A program made the translations under genes and the position numbers. 64,000 nt of DNA, from the NCBI RefSeq assembly GCF_041154455.1, contig NZ_AP028664.1:4837001-4901000 (forward strand), in the 5' to 3' direction. This document shows positions 43,139 to 54,745 of the stretch, piece after piece. Position 1 is the first letter of the stretch; each line of letters starts with the position of its first letter. The notes beneath the pieces were generated by a model that worked only from the letters and a program-made list of their open reading frames with translations, searched no databases and had not been told where the DNA came from. This stretch comes from Variovorax sp. V213. Its GTDB lineage: Bacteria > Pseudomonadota > Gammaproteobacteria > Burkholderiales > Burkholderiaceae_C.

Positions 43139-44449
43139 ATGACCACCGCAACCCCCGCCACCGAACGCCTCTATCAAAGCGGCTTCGGCAACGAGTACGC
43201 CAGCGAGGCCGTCGCGGGCGCCCTGCCGCAGGGCCGCAACAACCCGCAGCGCGCGCCCTTCGACCTGTACACCGAGCTGCTCTCGGGCACGGCCTTTACC
43301 GCGCCGCGCCGCGAGAACCGCCGCACCTGGCTCTACCGCCGCCAGCCCTCGGTGGTGTCGGGCCGCTACCAGCCGTACGCGCAGGCGCACTGGACCACCG
43401 GCGCCGACCGCGAGATCGCGCTGCCGCCCGAGCCGCTGCGCTGGCATCCGCTGCCGCTCGACGGCGCGGCCGAAGCCGACTTCATCGACGGCATGCACAC
43501 GATCGCGGCCAACGGCGACGCCGAAGCGCAGGTGGGCATCGGCTCGCTCATGTACCTGGCGGGCCGCTCGATGGAGCGCCGCGCCTTCGTCAACGCCGAC
43601 GGCGAGATGCTCGTCGTGCCGCAGCAGGGCCGCCTCGTGATCACGACCGAGCTGGGCGTGCTCGACGTGAAGCCCGGCGAAATTGCGCTGCTGCCGCGCG
43701 GCATGGTGTTCAAGGTGGCGCTGCCCGACGGACTCTCCCGCGGCTATGTCTGCGAGAACTATGGCGCGCATTTCCGCCTGCCGGAGCTGGGCCCGATCGG
43801 CTCCAACGGCCTGGCCAACGCGCGCGACTTCCAGGCGCCCGTGGCGGCTTTCGAGGAAGACGGCGGCGCCTACGAACTCGTCAAGAAGTTCGGCGGCCGC
43901 TTCTGGAAGGCGCCGACGAAGCAGTCGCCCTTCAACGTGGTCGCATGGCATGGCAACCTGGCGCCGGTGAAGTACGACACGGCCAATTTCATGGTGATCG
44001 GCTCCATCAGCTTCGACCATCCCGATCCCTCGATCTTCACCGTGCTGACCTCGCCCACCGACACGCCCGGCACCGCGAACTGCGACTTCGTGATCTTCCC
44101 ACCGCGCTGGATGGTGATGGAGAACACCTTCCGTCCGCCATGGTTCCACCGCAACCTCATGAGCGAATTCATGGGCCTGGTGCTGGGCGAGTACGACGCC
44201 AAGCCGGGCGGCTTCAAGCCCGGCGGCGCGAGCCTGCACAACTGCATGGTGCCGCACGGACCGGACGAGGAGGCCTTCGACAAAGCCGCGCATTCCGACC
44301 TGAAGCCGCACAAGCTGGACAACACGCTGGCCTTCATGTTCGAGAGCCGCTTGCGCTTCATTCCGACGAACTTCGCGCTCCGGAGCCCGGCGCTCGACAC
44401 CGATTACGCGGACTGCTGGGCCGGGCTCCAGGACCAGTTCAAGGCGTGA
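43139..44449 (+). CDS. hmgA: Homogentisate 1,2-dioxygenase
   Basis: 436 residues, the normal length. Iron ligands are visible in [15 protein letters not shown] (His and Glu) and [10 protein letters not shown] (His). [15 protein letters not shown] and GYVCENYG are conserved family stretches. It opens the aromatic ring of homogentisate with O2 to give maleylacetoacetate. It stands between the hydroxylase pair and fumarylacetoacetase, which is the standard order for tyrosine/phenylacetate breakdown. No maleylacetoacetate isomerase gene is in this cluster; it could lie elsewhere or the isomer step may use another route. Confidence 0.96.
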   Translation: MTTATPATERLYQSGFGNEYASEAVAGALPQGRNNPQRAPFDLYTELLSGTAFTAPRRENRRTWLYRRQPSVVSGRYQPYAQAHWTTGADREIALPPEPLRWHPLPLDGAAEADFIDGMHTIAANGDAEAQVGIGSLMYLAGRSMERRAFVNADGEMLVVPQQGRLVITTELGVLDVKPGEIALLPRGMVFKVALPDGLSRGYVCENYGAHFRLPELGPIGSNGLANARDFQAPVAAFEEDGGAYELVKKFGGRFWKAPTKQSPFNVVAWHGNLAPVKYDTANFMVIGSISFDHPDPSIFTVLTSPTDTPGTANCDFVIFPPRWMVMENTFRPPWFHRNLMSEFMGLVLGEYDAKPGGFKPGGASLHNCMVPHGPDEEAFDKAAHSDLKPHKLDNTLAFMFESRLRFIPTNFALRSPALDTDYADCWAGLQDQFKA

Positions 44450-44493
44450 CGCCGACGCCGATCGCGCGAACCGACACCCACAGAAAGACACTC

Positions 44494-45762
44494 ATGACCA
44501 CCGCATTGAACGCCACCCATGACCCGAAGCTGCGCAGCTGGGTCGCCTCGGCCAACGAGGCCGGCTGCGACTTCCCGATCCAGAACCTGCCCTTCGGGCG
44601 CTTCCGCACCGCCGGCAGCGACGAAGGCTTTCGCATCGGCGTGGCCATCGGCGACCAGGTGCTCGACCTCCGGGCCGCGGGCCTTGCCGACACCGATGAC
44701 ATGAACGCGCTGATGAGCGCCAGCGCGAAGGACCGCCAGGCCCTGCGCGCTGCCCTCTCCGCCGGCCTTGCCGAAGGCAGCGGCAAAGAGGCGGCATGGT
44801 CGAAGGCGCTGCTGCCGCAGGCCAAGGCCGAAATGACCGTGCCCTGCCGCATCGGCGACTACACCGACTTCTACACCGGCATCCATCACGCGACCACCAT
44901 CGGCAAGCTGTTCCGTCCCGACCAGCCGCTGATGCCCAACTACAAGTGGGTGCCCATCGGCTATCACGGCCGCGCCTCGTCCATCTGCGTGAGCGGCCAG
45001 GTGTTCAAGCGCCCGCAGGGGCAGACCAAGGCGCCGGATGCGGCCGAGCCCAGCTTCGGCCCGTCGAAGCGGCTCGACTACGAACTGGAGCTTGGTTTCT
45101 TTGTCGGCCGCGGCAATGCGCTCGGCGAGCCGATCGGCATCGGCGAGGCCGAGGACCATCTGTTCGGCGTGACCCTGCTCAACGACTGGTCGGCGCGCGA
45201 CCTGCAGGCCTGGGAATACCAGCCGCTCGGGCCGTTCCTCTCGAAGAACTTCGCGAGCACGCTCTCGCCGTGGATCGTGACGATGGAAGCGCTGGCACCG
45301 TTCCGCGCCAGGTTCGAGCGCCAGGCGGGAGACCCGCAGCCGCTTCCGTATCTCGATGCGCCCTCCAATCGCGAAAGCGGCGCGCTCGACATCACGCTCG
45401 AGGTGCTGCTGCAGACGGCGAAGATGCGCGCTGCGGGCGAAGCCCCCGTGCGCCTCACGCGCGGCAACACCACCGAGGCCGCCTACTGGACCGCCGCGCA
45501 GCTCGTCACGCACCACACGGTGAACGGCTGCAACCTGCAGCCCGGCGACCTGCTGGGCTCGGGCACGCTCTCGGGTTCCAAGCCCGACGAGGCCGGTTCG
45601 CTGATCGAACTCACGCTGGGCGGCAAGCAGGCGATCACCCTGCCCAACGGCGAGAAGCGCACCTTTCTCGAAGATGGCGACACGCTGATCATGCGCGGCT
45701 ACTGCGAGCGCGCGGGGGCGGTGCGTATCGGCCTGGGGGAAGTCAGCGGAACAGTGGCTTAG
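44494..45762 (+). CDS. fahA: Fumarylacetoacetase
   Basis: 422 residues. Family stretches seen are DFYTGIHHATTIGKLFRP, VPIGYHGRASSI, DYELELGFFVGRGN (metal carboxylates) and LLNDWSARDLQAWEYQPLG. It cleaves fumarylacetoacetate to fumarate and acetoacetate, ending the homogentisate pathway. The start at 44494 gives MTTALNATHDPKLRSW; the frame extends upstream only through the hmgA gene in another reading. It converges with mrdA with a strong hairpin between. Confidence 0.95.
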   Translation: MTTALNATHDPKLRSWVASANEAGCDFPIQNLPFGRFRTAGSDEGFRIGVAIGDQVLDLRAAGLADTDDMNALMSASAKDRQALRAALSAGLAEGSGKEAAWSKALLPQAKAEMTVPCRIGDYTDFYTGIHHATTIGKLFRPDQPLMPNYKWVPIGYHGRASSICVSGQVFKRPQGQTKAPDAAEPSFGPSKRLDYELELGFFVGRGNALGEPIGIGEAEDHLFGVTLLNDWSARDLQAWEYQPLGPFLSKNFASTLSPWIVTMEALAPFRARFERQAGDPQPLPYLDAPSNRESGALDITLEVLLQTAKMRAAGEAPVRLTRGNTTEAAYWTAAQLVTHHTVNGCNLQPGDLLGSGTLSGSKPDEAGSLIELTLGGKQAITLPNGEKRTFLEDGDTLIMRGYCERAGAVRIGLGEVSGTVA

Positions 45763-45768
45763 AGCCTT

Positions 45769-45795
45769 GTCCCCTCTCCCTCTGGGAGAGGGAGC
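45769..45795. terminator. Hairpin between convergent fahA and mrdA
   Basis: Perfect 9-base stem CCCTCTCCC/GGGAGAGGG with a TCT loop (45772-45792) in the 40-base gap. No T-run follows, so it is either a weak bidirectional terminator or an mRNA-end stabiliser. Confidence 0.55.
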
Positions 45796-45802
45796 AAGAC
45801 AC

Positions 45803-47770
45803 TCAGGGTGCAGTTGCGGCGGTGGCCGCCGCCGGCCACGCCACTTCGCTGGCCACGCGCGGCTTGCCCATGGGCGCGGCAGCCTTGCCGACCTTGATGG
45901 CGGCCATGTCGGCCTCGCTCGGGTACTGGTCCAGCAGCCAGTAATCGAACACGCGGCGCGCGATGGGTGCCGCGGCACCGGCGCCCCAGCCGGCGTTTTC
46001 GACGATCACCGCCAGGGCGATCTTCGGATCGTTCACCGGCGCAAAGGCCATGAACAAGGCGTGGTCGCGCTGGTGCTCCTCGAGCGCGCGCGCGTTGTAC
46101 TTGGTGTTCTGCGCCTGCGTCACGGCCTGCGCGGTGCCGGTCTTGCCGGCCGCCTGGTAGCTGGCGCCGGCAAACACGCCGCGCGCGGTACCGCTGGTGA
46201 CCACGCTGGTGAGGCCCTCCCGAACGACCGCGACGTTGGGCGCGGTGTACCCGAGGTTCTCGGCCGGCGGCTGGGGCACTGGCGCCACCTGCCCGCTCAC
46301 CGTGTTGCGCGTGGCCAGCACGAGGTGCGGCTTGTGCTTCATGCCGCCGTCGGCCACGATGGCCGTGGCCTGCGCGAGCTGCAGCATGGTGAAGGCGTTG
46401 TAGCCCTGGCCGATGCCCAGCGAAATGGTCTCGCCCGCATACCACTTCTTCTGCTCGGGCCGCTTGTAGGCGTTGCGCTTCCACTCGGTGCTCGGCAACA
46501 CGCCGCGCACCTCGCCACCCAGGTCGATGCCGGTGATCTGGCCGAAGCCCAGCGGCTTCATGAAGTCGTGGATCAGGTCCACGCCCATCTCGTTGGCCAG
46601 CGAGTAGTAGTAAATGTTGCTCGACAGCTGGATCGAGCGCCGCATGTCGACGCCGCCGATGTTGCCCTCGGGGCTGCCGAAGCGGTGGCCGCCGAAGTTG
46701 AAGTACCCGGGGTCGTTCACCACCACGTTCGGGCCGCGCTTGCCGGTCTGCAGCGCGGCCAGCGCCATGAAGGGCTTGTAGGTCGAGCCGGGCGGGTAGG
46801 TGCCGCGCAGGGCGCGGTTGAGCAGCGGCTTGTCGAGCGATTCGCTGAGCTCTTTCCAGCTTTCGGTGTCGATGCCTTCGACGAACAGGTTGGGGTCGAA
46901 GGTGGGCTTGCTCACGAAGGCCAGCACCTCGCCGGTCTTGGGGTCGATGGCCACCAGCGCGCCGCGGCGGTCGCCGAACATGTCTTCCACCAGCTTCTGC
47001 AGTTTGATGTCGAGCGACAGCATCACGGTGTTGCCGGGGGTGGCGGGATGGCTGGCGAGGCGGCGCACCGCGCGGCCGCCGGCCGAGGTTTCCATCTGCT
47101 CGACGCCGGTCTGGCCGTGCAGCGTCTTCTCGTAGCTTTGCTCGATGCCGAGCTTGCCGATGTAGTCGGTGCCCTTGTAGTTGGCCTGGTCTTCCTCAGC
47201 CCAGTCTTCCATCGCGGTCTTCTCGCGCTGGTTGATGCGGCCGATGTAGCCGAGCACGTGCGAGGCGATCTCGCCATGCGGGTAGTTGCGGAACAGCCGC
47301 GCCTTGATCTCCACGCCCGGGAAGCGGTAGCGCTGCGCCGCGAAGCGCGCCACCTCCTCGTCGCTCAGGCGGGTGCGGATCGGAATGGAGTCGAAGCTGC
47401 GCGAATCCTCGCGCAGGCGCTTGAAGCGGCGGCGGTCGCGCGGCGAGACCTCGAGCACCTGTGTCAGGCTCTCGATGGTTTCCTCGACGTCGCCCACCTT
47501 GGAGGGCGTGATCTCCAGCGTGTAGGCCGAATAGTTCGAGGCCAGCACGATGCCGTTGCGATCGAGGATCAGGCCGCGGTTGGGCACCACCGGCACGATG
47601 GCCGTGCGGTTGCTCTCGGCCTGCTCGGCCAGGTCTTCATGCCGCACCACCTGCAGGTACACCAGCCGCGCGCCGAGCAGGCTGAAGGCGAAGAGCACCA
47701 CCATGCCGATCACGATCACGCGGCGCTTGAAGCGCGCGAGGTCGGCTGCGACGTTGCGGATCTCGGTCAT
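45803..47770 (-). CDS. mrdA: Penicillin-binding protein 2 (peptidoglycan D,D-transpeptidase)
   Basis: 655 residues. One membrane anchor (VIVIGMVVLFAFSLLGARLV, about 15-35), a dimerisation domain, and a C-terminal transpeptidase with the active-site Ser in PPGSTYKPFMAL, the SSN motif in LSSNIYYYS, and KTG within AAGKTGTAQ. It crosslinks elongation-phase peptidoglycan together with the MreBCD complex. It lies 53 bases downstream of mreD on the same strand. The glycosyltransferase partner rodA normally follows; here the next gene is the convergent fahA, so rodA must lie elsewhere. Confidence 0.95.
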   Translation of the reverse strand: MTEIRNVAADLARFKRRVIVIGMVVLFAFSLLGARLVYLQVVRHEDLAEQAESNRTAIVPVVPNRGLILDRNGIVLASNYSAYTLEITPSKVGDVEETIESLTQVLEVSPRDRRRFKRLREDSRSFDSIPIRTRLSDEEVARFAAQRYRFPGVEIKARLFRNYPHGEIASHVLGYIGRINQREKTAMEDWAEEDQANYKGTDYIGKLGIEQSYEKTLHGQTGVEQMETSAGGRAVRRLASHPATPGNTVMLSLDIKLQKLVEDMFGDRRGALVAIDPKTGEVLAFVSKPTFDPNLFVEGIDTESWKELSESLDKPLLNRALRGTYPPGSTYKPFMALAALQTGKRGPNVVVNDPGYFNFGGHRFGSPEGNIGGVDMRRSIQLSSNIYYYSLANEMGVDLIHDFMKPLGFGQITGIDLGGEVRGVLPSTEWKRNAYKRPEQKKWYAGETISLGIGQGYNAFTMLQLAQATAIVADGGMKHKPHLVLATRNTVSGQVAPVPQPPAENLGYTAPNVAVVREGLTSVVTSGTARGVFAGASYQAAGKTGTAQAVTQAQNTKYNARALEEHQRDHALFMAFAPVNDPKIALAVIVENAGWGAGAAAPIARRVFDYWLLDQYPSEADMAAIKVGKAAAPMGKPRVASEVAWPAAATAATAP

Positions 47771-47823
47771 GGCGGTGGGAGCTTAGGCGCGGGCAAGTGC
47801 GATGGCAAATGCAAGCTTTGGCT

Positions 47824-48345
47824 TTAAAGAGGACGGTTCTCGTCGGGTTCCGGCGTGCGGCGCTGGGGCGCGAGCAGCAGCGCTGTCGCCAAGGGCCACA
47901 GCAAGGCCTCGATGGCCGGCGAGATGAGCACGGTCCAGCCCGGGAACACACCGCCGCCAACCATGCGCGTGACGACCTCGACCAGTTGCGAAACCGCGAA
48001 GAGCGGCAGCACCTGCAATGCCTGCGATGCCACCGGATACCAGAGCAGGCGGCGGTGGATGGTGATCGCGAAGAAGCCCAGCGTGGTGTAGGACAGCGCG
48101 TGCTGGCCCAGCATGGAAGCCTGGTGCACGTCCATGCACAGGCCGAACACGAAGGCCGCGCCAATGCCCACGCGCATTGGCTGGTGCACGCCCCAGAACA
48201 CGATGGCCAGGGCAAGCAGGTCGGGCATCCATGCGGCCCGGCCGATCGGGATCATGTTGATGAGCAGCGCCACCACGAGGCTCGCCCACATGAACAGCGG
48301 GCTCACGGGCAGCAGGAGCTGCTGTTGTCCGGGACGTTTGATCAT
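47824..48345 (-). CDS. mreD: Rod shape-determining protein MreD
   Basis: 173 residues, five or six membrane segments, N-terminus MIKRPGQQQLLLPVSPLFMW. Typical GLCMDVHQASMLGQHALSY loop. It links MreC to the membrane elongation complex. The start overlaps the mreC stop by four bases (ATGA), indicating coupled translation. The 53-base gap to mrdA holds a CTTTAAAGCC sequence but no clear terminator. Confidence 0.93.
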   Translation of the reverse strand: MIKRPGQQQLLLPVSPLFMWASLVVALLINMIPIGRAAWMPDLLALAIVFWGVHQPMRVGIGAAFVFGLCMDVHQASMLGQHALSYTTLGFFAITIHRRLLWYPVASQALQVLPLFAVSQLVEVVTRMVGGGVFPGWTVLISPAIEALLWPLATALLLAPQRRTPEPDENRPL

Positions 48346-49316
48346 CGGGCGCGCTCCGCGGCTTTCTTGTCGGCCTTGTCGCCCTTGTCCGCCTTGGCAG
48401 GCTTGGCCTCGGACTTCTTGCGCACCGCGGCGGCGGGCGCGGCGGGCGGCGGTGCCGAGGGCGTGCCCGTGGGCGCCAGCACCAGCACGTAGCGCGCTGC
48501 CGTCACGCGGGCCAGCGGCACGCAGTAGATGCGCGCAAAGGCCGAGTCGGCACGCCGTTCGATGCGCTCGATCTTCGCCACCGGCAGGCCCGGCGGATAG
48601 ACGCCATCGACGCCGCTGGTGGAGAGCAGGTCGCCCTCCTGCAGATCGGCATTGGCGGCCATGAAGCGCAGCTCGAGCCCGCCGCCATGCGCCGACGCGT
48701 CGCCGAAGGCCACGCTGCGCACGCCGGTGCGGGTGTTCTGCACCGGGATGGAAAGATCGCGGTCGATCACCAGCGTGACTTCGCTGGTGAAAGGCAGCAC
48801 CTGCGTCACCTGGCCGAGCACGCCGTGCGCGTCGATCACGGGCGAGCCGGGCGCCACGCCCTGCGTGAGCCCCTGGTCGATGACGATCTTGCGCGTGTAC
48901 GGGTCGGCCGCGTCATAGAGCACCTCGGCCGCTCGGCCCGGCGCCTGGGTGGTCTGGCGCAGTTCGAGCAGCGCACGCAGCCGCGCGTTGTCCTGCGCCA
49001 GCGTGTCGGCCTGGCTCGCGCGTTCGGCCTGCAGCATGAGCGCCTTGCGGGCCTCGTCCTCGTTGCGCTGCGCCGTCTTCAGGTCTTCGAGATAGCGACT
49101 GCCGCCGACCACCAGCTGCACCGGCTTGAGCGCCACCCATTGCACCGGGTAGAGCACCGCGCCGACGGCCGCGCGAAGGGGCTGCACGAGATGGAAGCGC
49201 GCGTCGGCCACCATCAGGAACAGCGCCAGCGCGCCGAAGAAGATCAGCTTGCTCAGCGCCGACTGCCCCTGGTTGAACAGGGGCGGGGCTGTGCGATCGA
49301 GCGTGCCCAAGGGCAT
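48342..49316 (-). CDS. mreC: Rod shape-determining protein MreC
   Basis: 324 residues. A membrane anchor near residues 25-45, then a coiled coil (DLKTAQRNEDEARKALML) and the periplasmic beta-domain with GVLGQVTQVLPFTSEVTLV and LLSTSGVDGVYPPGLPV. The C-terminus has a long Pro/Ala/Lys-rich tail (SAPPPAAPAAA, then KPAKADKGDKADKK) that is unusually low-complexity and would be disordered. MreC bridges MreB filaments to periplasmic synthases. It follows mreB by 83 bases. Confidence 0.93.
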   Translation of the reverse strand: MPLGTLDRTAPPLFNQGQSALSKLIFFGALALFLMVADARFHLVQPLRAAVGAVLYPVQWVALKPVQLVVGGSRYLEDLKTAQRNEDEARKALMLQAERASQADTLAQDNARLRALLELRQTTQAPGRAAEVLYDAADPYTRKIVIDQGLTQGVAPGSPVIDAHGVLGQVTQVLPFTSEVTLVIDRDLSIPVQNTRTGVRSVAFGDASAHGGGLELRFMAANADLQEGDLLSTSGVDGVYPPGLPVAKIERIERRADSAFARIYCVPLARVTAARYVLVLAPTGTPSAPPPAAPAAAVRKKSEAKPAKADKGDKADKKAAERAR

Positions 49317-49399
49317 GGTTCAAGCCTGGCCGTGCAACGTCAGATGGCAAAAAGGCCGGCCTGCGCAAGCAGAGCCGGCCGATGATGGCGGTGGCGCAT

Positions 49400-50626
<1,227 letters not shown>

Positions 50627-50657
50627 TTACCTCCGGTTTTTTTGGCCGGTTTCATCC

Positions 50658-50957
50658 ATGTCCCTTTCCGCTTCAGATATTGCACGCATTGCCTCGCTGG
50701 CACGGCTGCAGCTTGCTCCCGACGAAAGCGAGCGCATGCTCAGCCAGATCAACGGCTTTTTTGACCTGGTCGAGCGCATGCGCTCGGTCGACACCACCGG
50801 CGTCGAGCCGCTGGCCCATCCGGTGGCAGCCCTCGAGGACGTCACGCTGCGCCTGCGCGACGACGTGGTGAGCGAACCCGACAACCGCGAAGCCAACCAG
50901 AAGAGCGCCCCGGCGGTCGAAGCCGGCCTGTTCCTCGTGCCCAAGGTGATCGAATGA
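50658..50957 (+). CDS. gatC: Asp-tRNA(Asn)/Glu-tRNA(Gln) amidotransferase subunit C
   Basis: 99 residues; helical protein that wraps around GatA and GatB. Typical GatC features are [20 protein letters not shown] and [13 protein letters not shown] with VEPLAHP. The start at 50658 is preceded by a long leader of 214 bases shared with divergent mreB. A GGATAATACC near 50571-50580 may be a promoter minus-10 region. Its stop overlaps the gatA start (ATGA at 50954). Confidence 0.93.
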   Translation: MSLSASDIARIASLARLQLAPDESERMLSQINGFFDLVERMRSVDTTGVEPLAHPVAALEDVTLRLRDDVVSEPDNREANQKSAPAVEAGLFLVPKVIE

Positions 50958-52441
50958 GCGGCGAATTGCATCAAATGGGCGTGGTCGCCCTGGCCAAGGC
51001 CCTGGCCGAGCGCAAGGTCTCGGCCGTCGAAACGGCGCAGGTCTTCCTCGGCCGCATGAAGGCCCACGAATCGCTCGGCACCTTTGTCGACGTGAACGAA
51101 GAAGTCACGCTGGCCCAGGCCCGAAAGGCCGACGCGCAAATTGCCGCTGGCAACGCCCCCGCACTGGCCGGCGTGCCGATTGCCCACAAGGACATCTTCG
51201 TCACCACCAATTTCGCCACCACCGCCGGCTCGAAGATGCTCGCGGGCTACCGCTCGCCCTTCGACGCCACGGTGGTGCGCCGACTGGCCGAGGCCGGCGC
51301 GGTCACGCTCGGCAAGCTGAGCTGCGACGAATTCGCGATGGGCTCGGCCAACGAGAACGTCGCCGTGCCCGCCGTGGGCCACGACAAGGCCGTGCCGGTA
51401 CGGAACCCCTGGAACCGCGAACGCATTCCGGGAGGCTCCTCGGGCGCCAGCGCGGCCGCCGTGGCGGCGCGCCTCGCGCCCGCGGCCACCGGCACCGACA
51501 CCGGCGGCTCGATCCGCCAGCCGGCGTCGTTCTGCGGCGTCACGGGCATCAAGCCGACCTACGGCCGTGCCTCGCGCTACGGCATGGTGGCCTTCGCGTC
51601 GAGCCTCGACCAGGCCGGCCCGATGGCCCGCTCGGCCGAAGACTGCGCGCTGCTGCTGTCGGCCTTCTGCGGCCCCGACCTGGACCGCGACTCGACCTCG
51701 CTCGACAAGCCCGCCGAGAACTTCGGCCGCTCGCTGAACGACTCGCTCGAAGGCCTGCGCATCGGCGTGCCGAAGGAATTCTTCGGCGAGGGCGTGGCGC
51801 CTGGCGTGCACGCCGCCATCGATGCCGCGCTCGCGCAATACGAGAAGCTCGGCGCCAGGCGCGTCGAAGTCACGCTGCCGCTCACCGAGCTGTCGATTCC
51901 CGTGTACTACATCCTGGCCGCGGCCGAGGCCTCGAGCAACCTGAGCCGCTTCGACGGCGTCAAGTTCGGCCACCGCGCGAAGCAGTACAAGGACCTGGCC
52001 GACATGTACGAGCGCACGCGCGCCGAAGGCTTCGGCGACGAGGTGAAGCGCCGCATCATGATCGGCACCTACGTGCTGTCGCATGGCTACTACGACGCGT
52101 ACTACCTGCAGGCGCAGAAGGTTCGCCGCATCATCGCCGACGATTTCCAGCAGGCCTTCAAGCAGTGCGACGTGATCGCCGGCCCCGCCGCGCCGACCAC
52201 CGCATGGAAGATCGGCGAACACGGCGGCGACCCGGTGGCCGACTACCTCGCCGACATCTTCACGCTGCCCGCGTCGCTGGCCGGTCTTCCCGGCATGAGC
52301 GTGCCCGCGGGCTTCGACTCCGGCATGCCCGTTGGTTTGCAACTGATCGGCAACTACTTCGGCGAAGCGAAGCTGCTGAATGCGGCGCACCGCTTCCAGC
52401 AGGCCACCGACTGGCACACACGCACGCCGGAGGGCTTTTGA
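50954..52441 (+). CDS. gatA: Asp-tRNA(Asn)/Glu-tRNA(Gln) amidotransferase subunit A
   Basis: 495 residues, amidase signature family. The Lys of the Ser-cisSer-Lys triad is in PIAHKDIF; the two Ser are in [18 protein letters not shown] and [11 protein letters not shown]. It releases ammonia from glutamine for transamidation of mischarged tRNA in GatB. The gene is in the standard gatC-gatA-gatB order; gatB starts one base after its stop. Confidence 0.96.
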   Translation: MSGELHQMGVVALAKALAERKVSAVETAQVFLGRMKAHESLGTFVDVNEEVTLAQARKADAQIAAGNAPALAGVPIAHKDIFVTTNFATTAGSKMLAGYRSPFDATVVRRLAEAGAVTLGKLSCDEFAMGSANENVAVPAVGHDKAVPVRNPWNRERIPGGSSGASAAAVAARLAPAATGTDTGGSIRQPASFCGVTGIKPTYGRASRYGMVAFASSLDQAGPMARSAEDCALLLSAFCGPDLDRDSTSLDKPAENFGRSLNDSLEGLRIGVPKEFFGEGVAPGVHAAIDAALAQYEKLGARRVEVTLPLTELSIPVYYILAAAEASSNLSRFDGVKFGHRAKQYKDLADMYERTRAEGFGDEVKRRIMIGTYVLSHGYYDAYYLQAQKVRRIIADDFQQAFKQCDVIAGPAAPTTAWKIGEHGGDPVADYLADIFTLPASLAGLPGMSVPAGFDSGMPVGLQLIGNYFGEAKLLNAAHRFQQATDWHTRTPEGF

Positions 52442-52442
52442 G

Positions 52443-53933
52443 ATGAGCGAACCCGTGAACACTTTCGAAGCACAGCAACAGGGCCGCCCGACCGGCCCGC
52501 TGGTGCGCGGCTATGAAGTCATCATCGGCTTCGAGACGCACGCGCAACTGTCGACCGCGAGCAAGATCTTCAGCCGCGCCTCCACCGCCTTTGGCGCCGA
52601 GCCCAACACGCAGGCCTGCGCGGTGGACCTCGCGCTGCCCGGCACGCTGCCGGTGATGAACAAGGGCGCCGTCGAGCGCGCCATCAAGCTGGGCCTGGCG
52701 CTCGGCTCGCACATTGCGCCGCGCAGCGTGTTCGCGCGCAAGAACTATTTCTACCCCGACCTGCCCAAGGGCTACCAGATCAGCCAGTACGAGATCCCGG
52801 TCGTGCAGGGCGGCTCGGTCTCGTTCTTCCTCGGCGAAGAAAAGAAGACCGTGCGCCTGGTGCGCGCCCACCTCGAGGAAGACGCGGGCAAGTCGCTGCA
52901 CGAAGACTTCATCGGCCAGAGCGGCATCGACCTGAACCGCGCCGGCACGCCGCTCCTGGAGATCGTGACCGAGCCCGACATGCGCTCCACCGCCGAGGCC
53001 GTGGCCTATGCGCGCGAGCTGCACAAGATCGTCACCTGGATCGGCATCTGCGACGGCAACATGCAGGAAGGCAGCTTTCGCTGCGACGCCAACGTGTCGG
53101 TGCGCAGGCCCGGAGAAAAGCTCGGCACGCGGCGCGAGATCAAGAACCTGAACAGCTTCAAGTTCATGCAGCAGGCCATCGACTACGAGATCAACTCGCA
53201 GATCAACGAGCTCGAGGACGGCCGCAAGATCGAGCAGGCCACCGTGCTGTTCGACCCCGACACCGGCGAGACGCGCACCATGCGCACCAAGGAAGACGCG
53301 GCCGACTACCGCTACTTTCCCGACCCGGACCTGCCGCCGCTGGCCATCGAGCCCGAATGGATCGAGCGCGTGCGCGCCACCATGCCCGAACTGCCGCGCG
53401 CCATGGCCGAGCGCTACGTGCGCGACTACGGCATGTCGGAATACGACGCGGCGCAGCTCACGCAGGGCCCCGCGCTCGCACGCTATTTCGACGACGCGGT
53501 GAAAGCCGGCGCCACACCCAAGCTCGCCAGCAACTGGATCACCGGCGAAATGGCGCGCCGCCTGAACGCGCAAGAAATCGGCATCGAGGCCGCGCCGGTC
53601 ACGGCGCAGCAGCTGGCCCAGCTGGTGAAGCGCATTGCCGACGGCACGCTGCCCAACAACGCCGCGCGCCAGGTGTTCGAGGCGCTCTGGACCGGCGAAG
53701 GCAGCGACGTCGACGCCATCATCGAAGCCAAGGACCTGAAGCCCATGAGCGACGCCGGCGCGCTCGACAAGATCCTGGACGAGGTCATCGCCAAGAACCA
53801 GAAGAACGTCGACGAATACCGCGCCGGCAAGGAAAAGGCCCTCAACGGCCTCGTGGGCCAGGTCATGAAGGCCAGCGGCGGCAAGGCGAACCCCGCCCAA
53901 GTCACCGAACTCCTCAAGGCCAAACTGGCCTGA
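52443..53933 (+). CDS. gatB: Asp-tRNA(Asn)/Glu-tRNA(Gln) amidotransferase subunit B
   Basis: 496 residues. GatB hallmarks are [33 protein letters not shown] and RCDANVSVR in the catalytic cradle; the C-terminal helical/YqeY-like tail has [20 protein letters not shown]. It binds the misacylated tRNA, activates the Asp or Glu side chain with ATP and accepts ammonia from GatA. It is followed by an inverted copy of the intergenic repeat. Confidence 0.96.
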   Translation: MSEPVNTFEAQQQGRPTGPLVRGYEVIIGFETHAQLSTASKIFSRASTAFGAEPNTQACAVDLALPGTLPVMNKGAVERAIKLGLALGSHIAPRSVFARKNYFYPDLPKGYQISQYEIPVVQGGSVSFFLGEEKKTVRLVRAHLEEDAGKSLHEDFIGQSGIDLNRAGTPLLEIVTEPDMRSTAEAVAYARELHKIVTWIGICDGNMQEGSFRCDANVSVRRPGEKLGTRREIKNLNSFKFMQQAIDYEINSQINELEDGRKIEQATVLFDPDTGETRTMRTKEDAADYRYFPDPDLPPLAIEPEWIERVRATMPELPRAMAERYVRDYGMSEYDAAQLTQGPALARYFDDAVKAGATPKLASNWITGEMARRLNAQEIGIEAAPVTAQQLAQLVKRIADGTLPNNAARQVFEALWTGEGSDVDAIIEAKDLKPMSDAGALDKILDEVIAKNQKNVDEYRAGKEKALNGLVGQVMKASGGKANPAQVTELLKAKLA

Positions 53934-53950
53934 TCGGATTTATTCGCGGG

Positions 53951-54041
53951 ATACCGCGGAACCGGCTTTGCCGGGCCGCCGGTATCGCCCCCGGTAGGGG
54001 GAGGGAGAAGCGACACGAAGTGCGCGGAGCCTGGGGGCGAG
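53951..54041 (-). repeat. Comamonad-type intergenic repeat, copy 3 (inverted)
   Basis: Inverted relative to the copies at 15775-15955. It has the same order of CGCACTTCGTGTCGCTTC, the CCCCCTACCGGGGG stem and CGGCCCGGCAAAGCCGG. It fills the gap between gatB and the convergent DUF4124 gene and reaches the stop codon of the latter. Confidence 0.82.
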
Positions 54042-54734
54042 CTACTTCCCGCCGTTCTGCGGCGACCAGAGCTGCCTGAGGCGCGCGCGCTCTTCGTCGA
54101 AGCGCGCGTTCACGCGCTTCTTCTCGTCTTCCTGCTCGCCGATGAAGCGGTTCTGCACCGCCACGCTCTGCGTGTTGTCCTCGAGCTTGCGGCGCACCGC
54201 GCCCGGCGCCTTGCTGACGTCGTGCTTGTAGAACTCGAGCTCCTCCTCGATCCGCTTGCGGTCCTCCGCGAGCTCCTCCAGGCGCTTCCTGGCCGCCTGG
54301 ATCACCGCATCGATCTGCACCAGCGCCTCACCCCGCTCGCGGTCATGCACCGTGACGTTGGGATAGCGCACCAGCAATGCGCGCTCGCGCCGGCGCTCGT
54401 CGAGCTGGCGCGCAGCCTGCAGCGCCGCTTCGCGCGCGCGGTCTTCGCGCTCGGCCAGTTCACGGGGGGTATAGGTCGGCTCGACGCGCCGGCGCGTGGT
54501 GCCGCTTGGATTCAGTTCGCGCTGCTCGCGGTCGGTGCATTCGGCAATCGGACGGTCGGCCGTGAGGGTGCGGCCGCGGGCGTCGGTGCAGGTGTAGATA
54601 CTGGCGGGTGCCGGTGTTGCAGGCTGCGCCGGCACTTCGGCGGGCAACATCAGCAGCACCGCCATCATCAACAGCAGCAGTGCCGCTGCGGCGAGCGGCC
54701 GCACGGTCTGGTCCTCGAGCTTGCGCACAGGCAT
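54042..54734 (-). CDS. DUF4124 domain protein with C-terminal coiled coil
   Basis: 230 residues. One membrane segment (about 12-32), then a DUF4124-like module IYTCTDARGRTLTADRPIAEC with a Cys pair likely forming a disulfide in the periplasm. A long, very charged coiled-coil part (DERRRERALL, then KRLEELAEDRKRIEEELEFY) follows. The function is unknown. It lies 11 bases after pyrE on the same strand, so the two are likely co-transcribed. A repeat copy abuts its stop. Confidence 0.8.
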   Translation of the reverse strand: MPVRKLEDQTVRPLAAAALLLLMMAVLLMLPAEVPAQPATPAPASIYTCTDARGRTLTADRPIAECTDREQRELNPSGTTRRRVEPTYTPRELAEREDRAREAALQAARQLDERRRERALLVRYPNVTVHDRERGEALVQIDAVIQAARKRLEELAEDRKRIEEELEFYKHDVSKAPGAVRRKLEDNTQSVAVQNRFIGEQEDEKKRVNARFDEERARLRQLWSPQNGGK

Positions 54735-54745
54735 GGCGGCGGACC

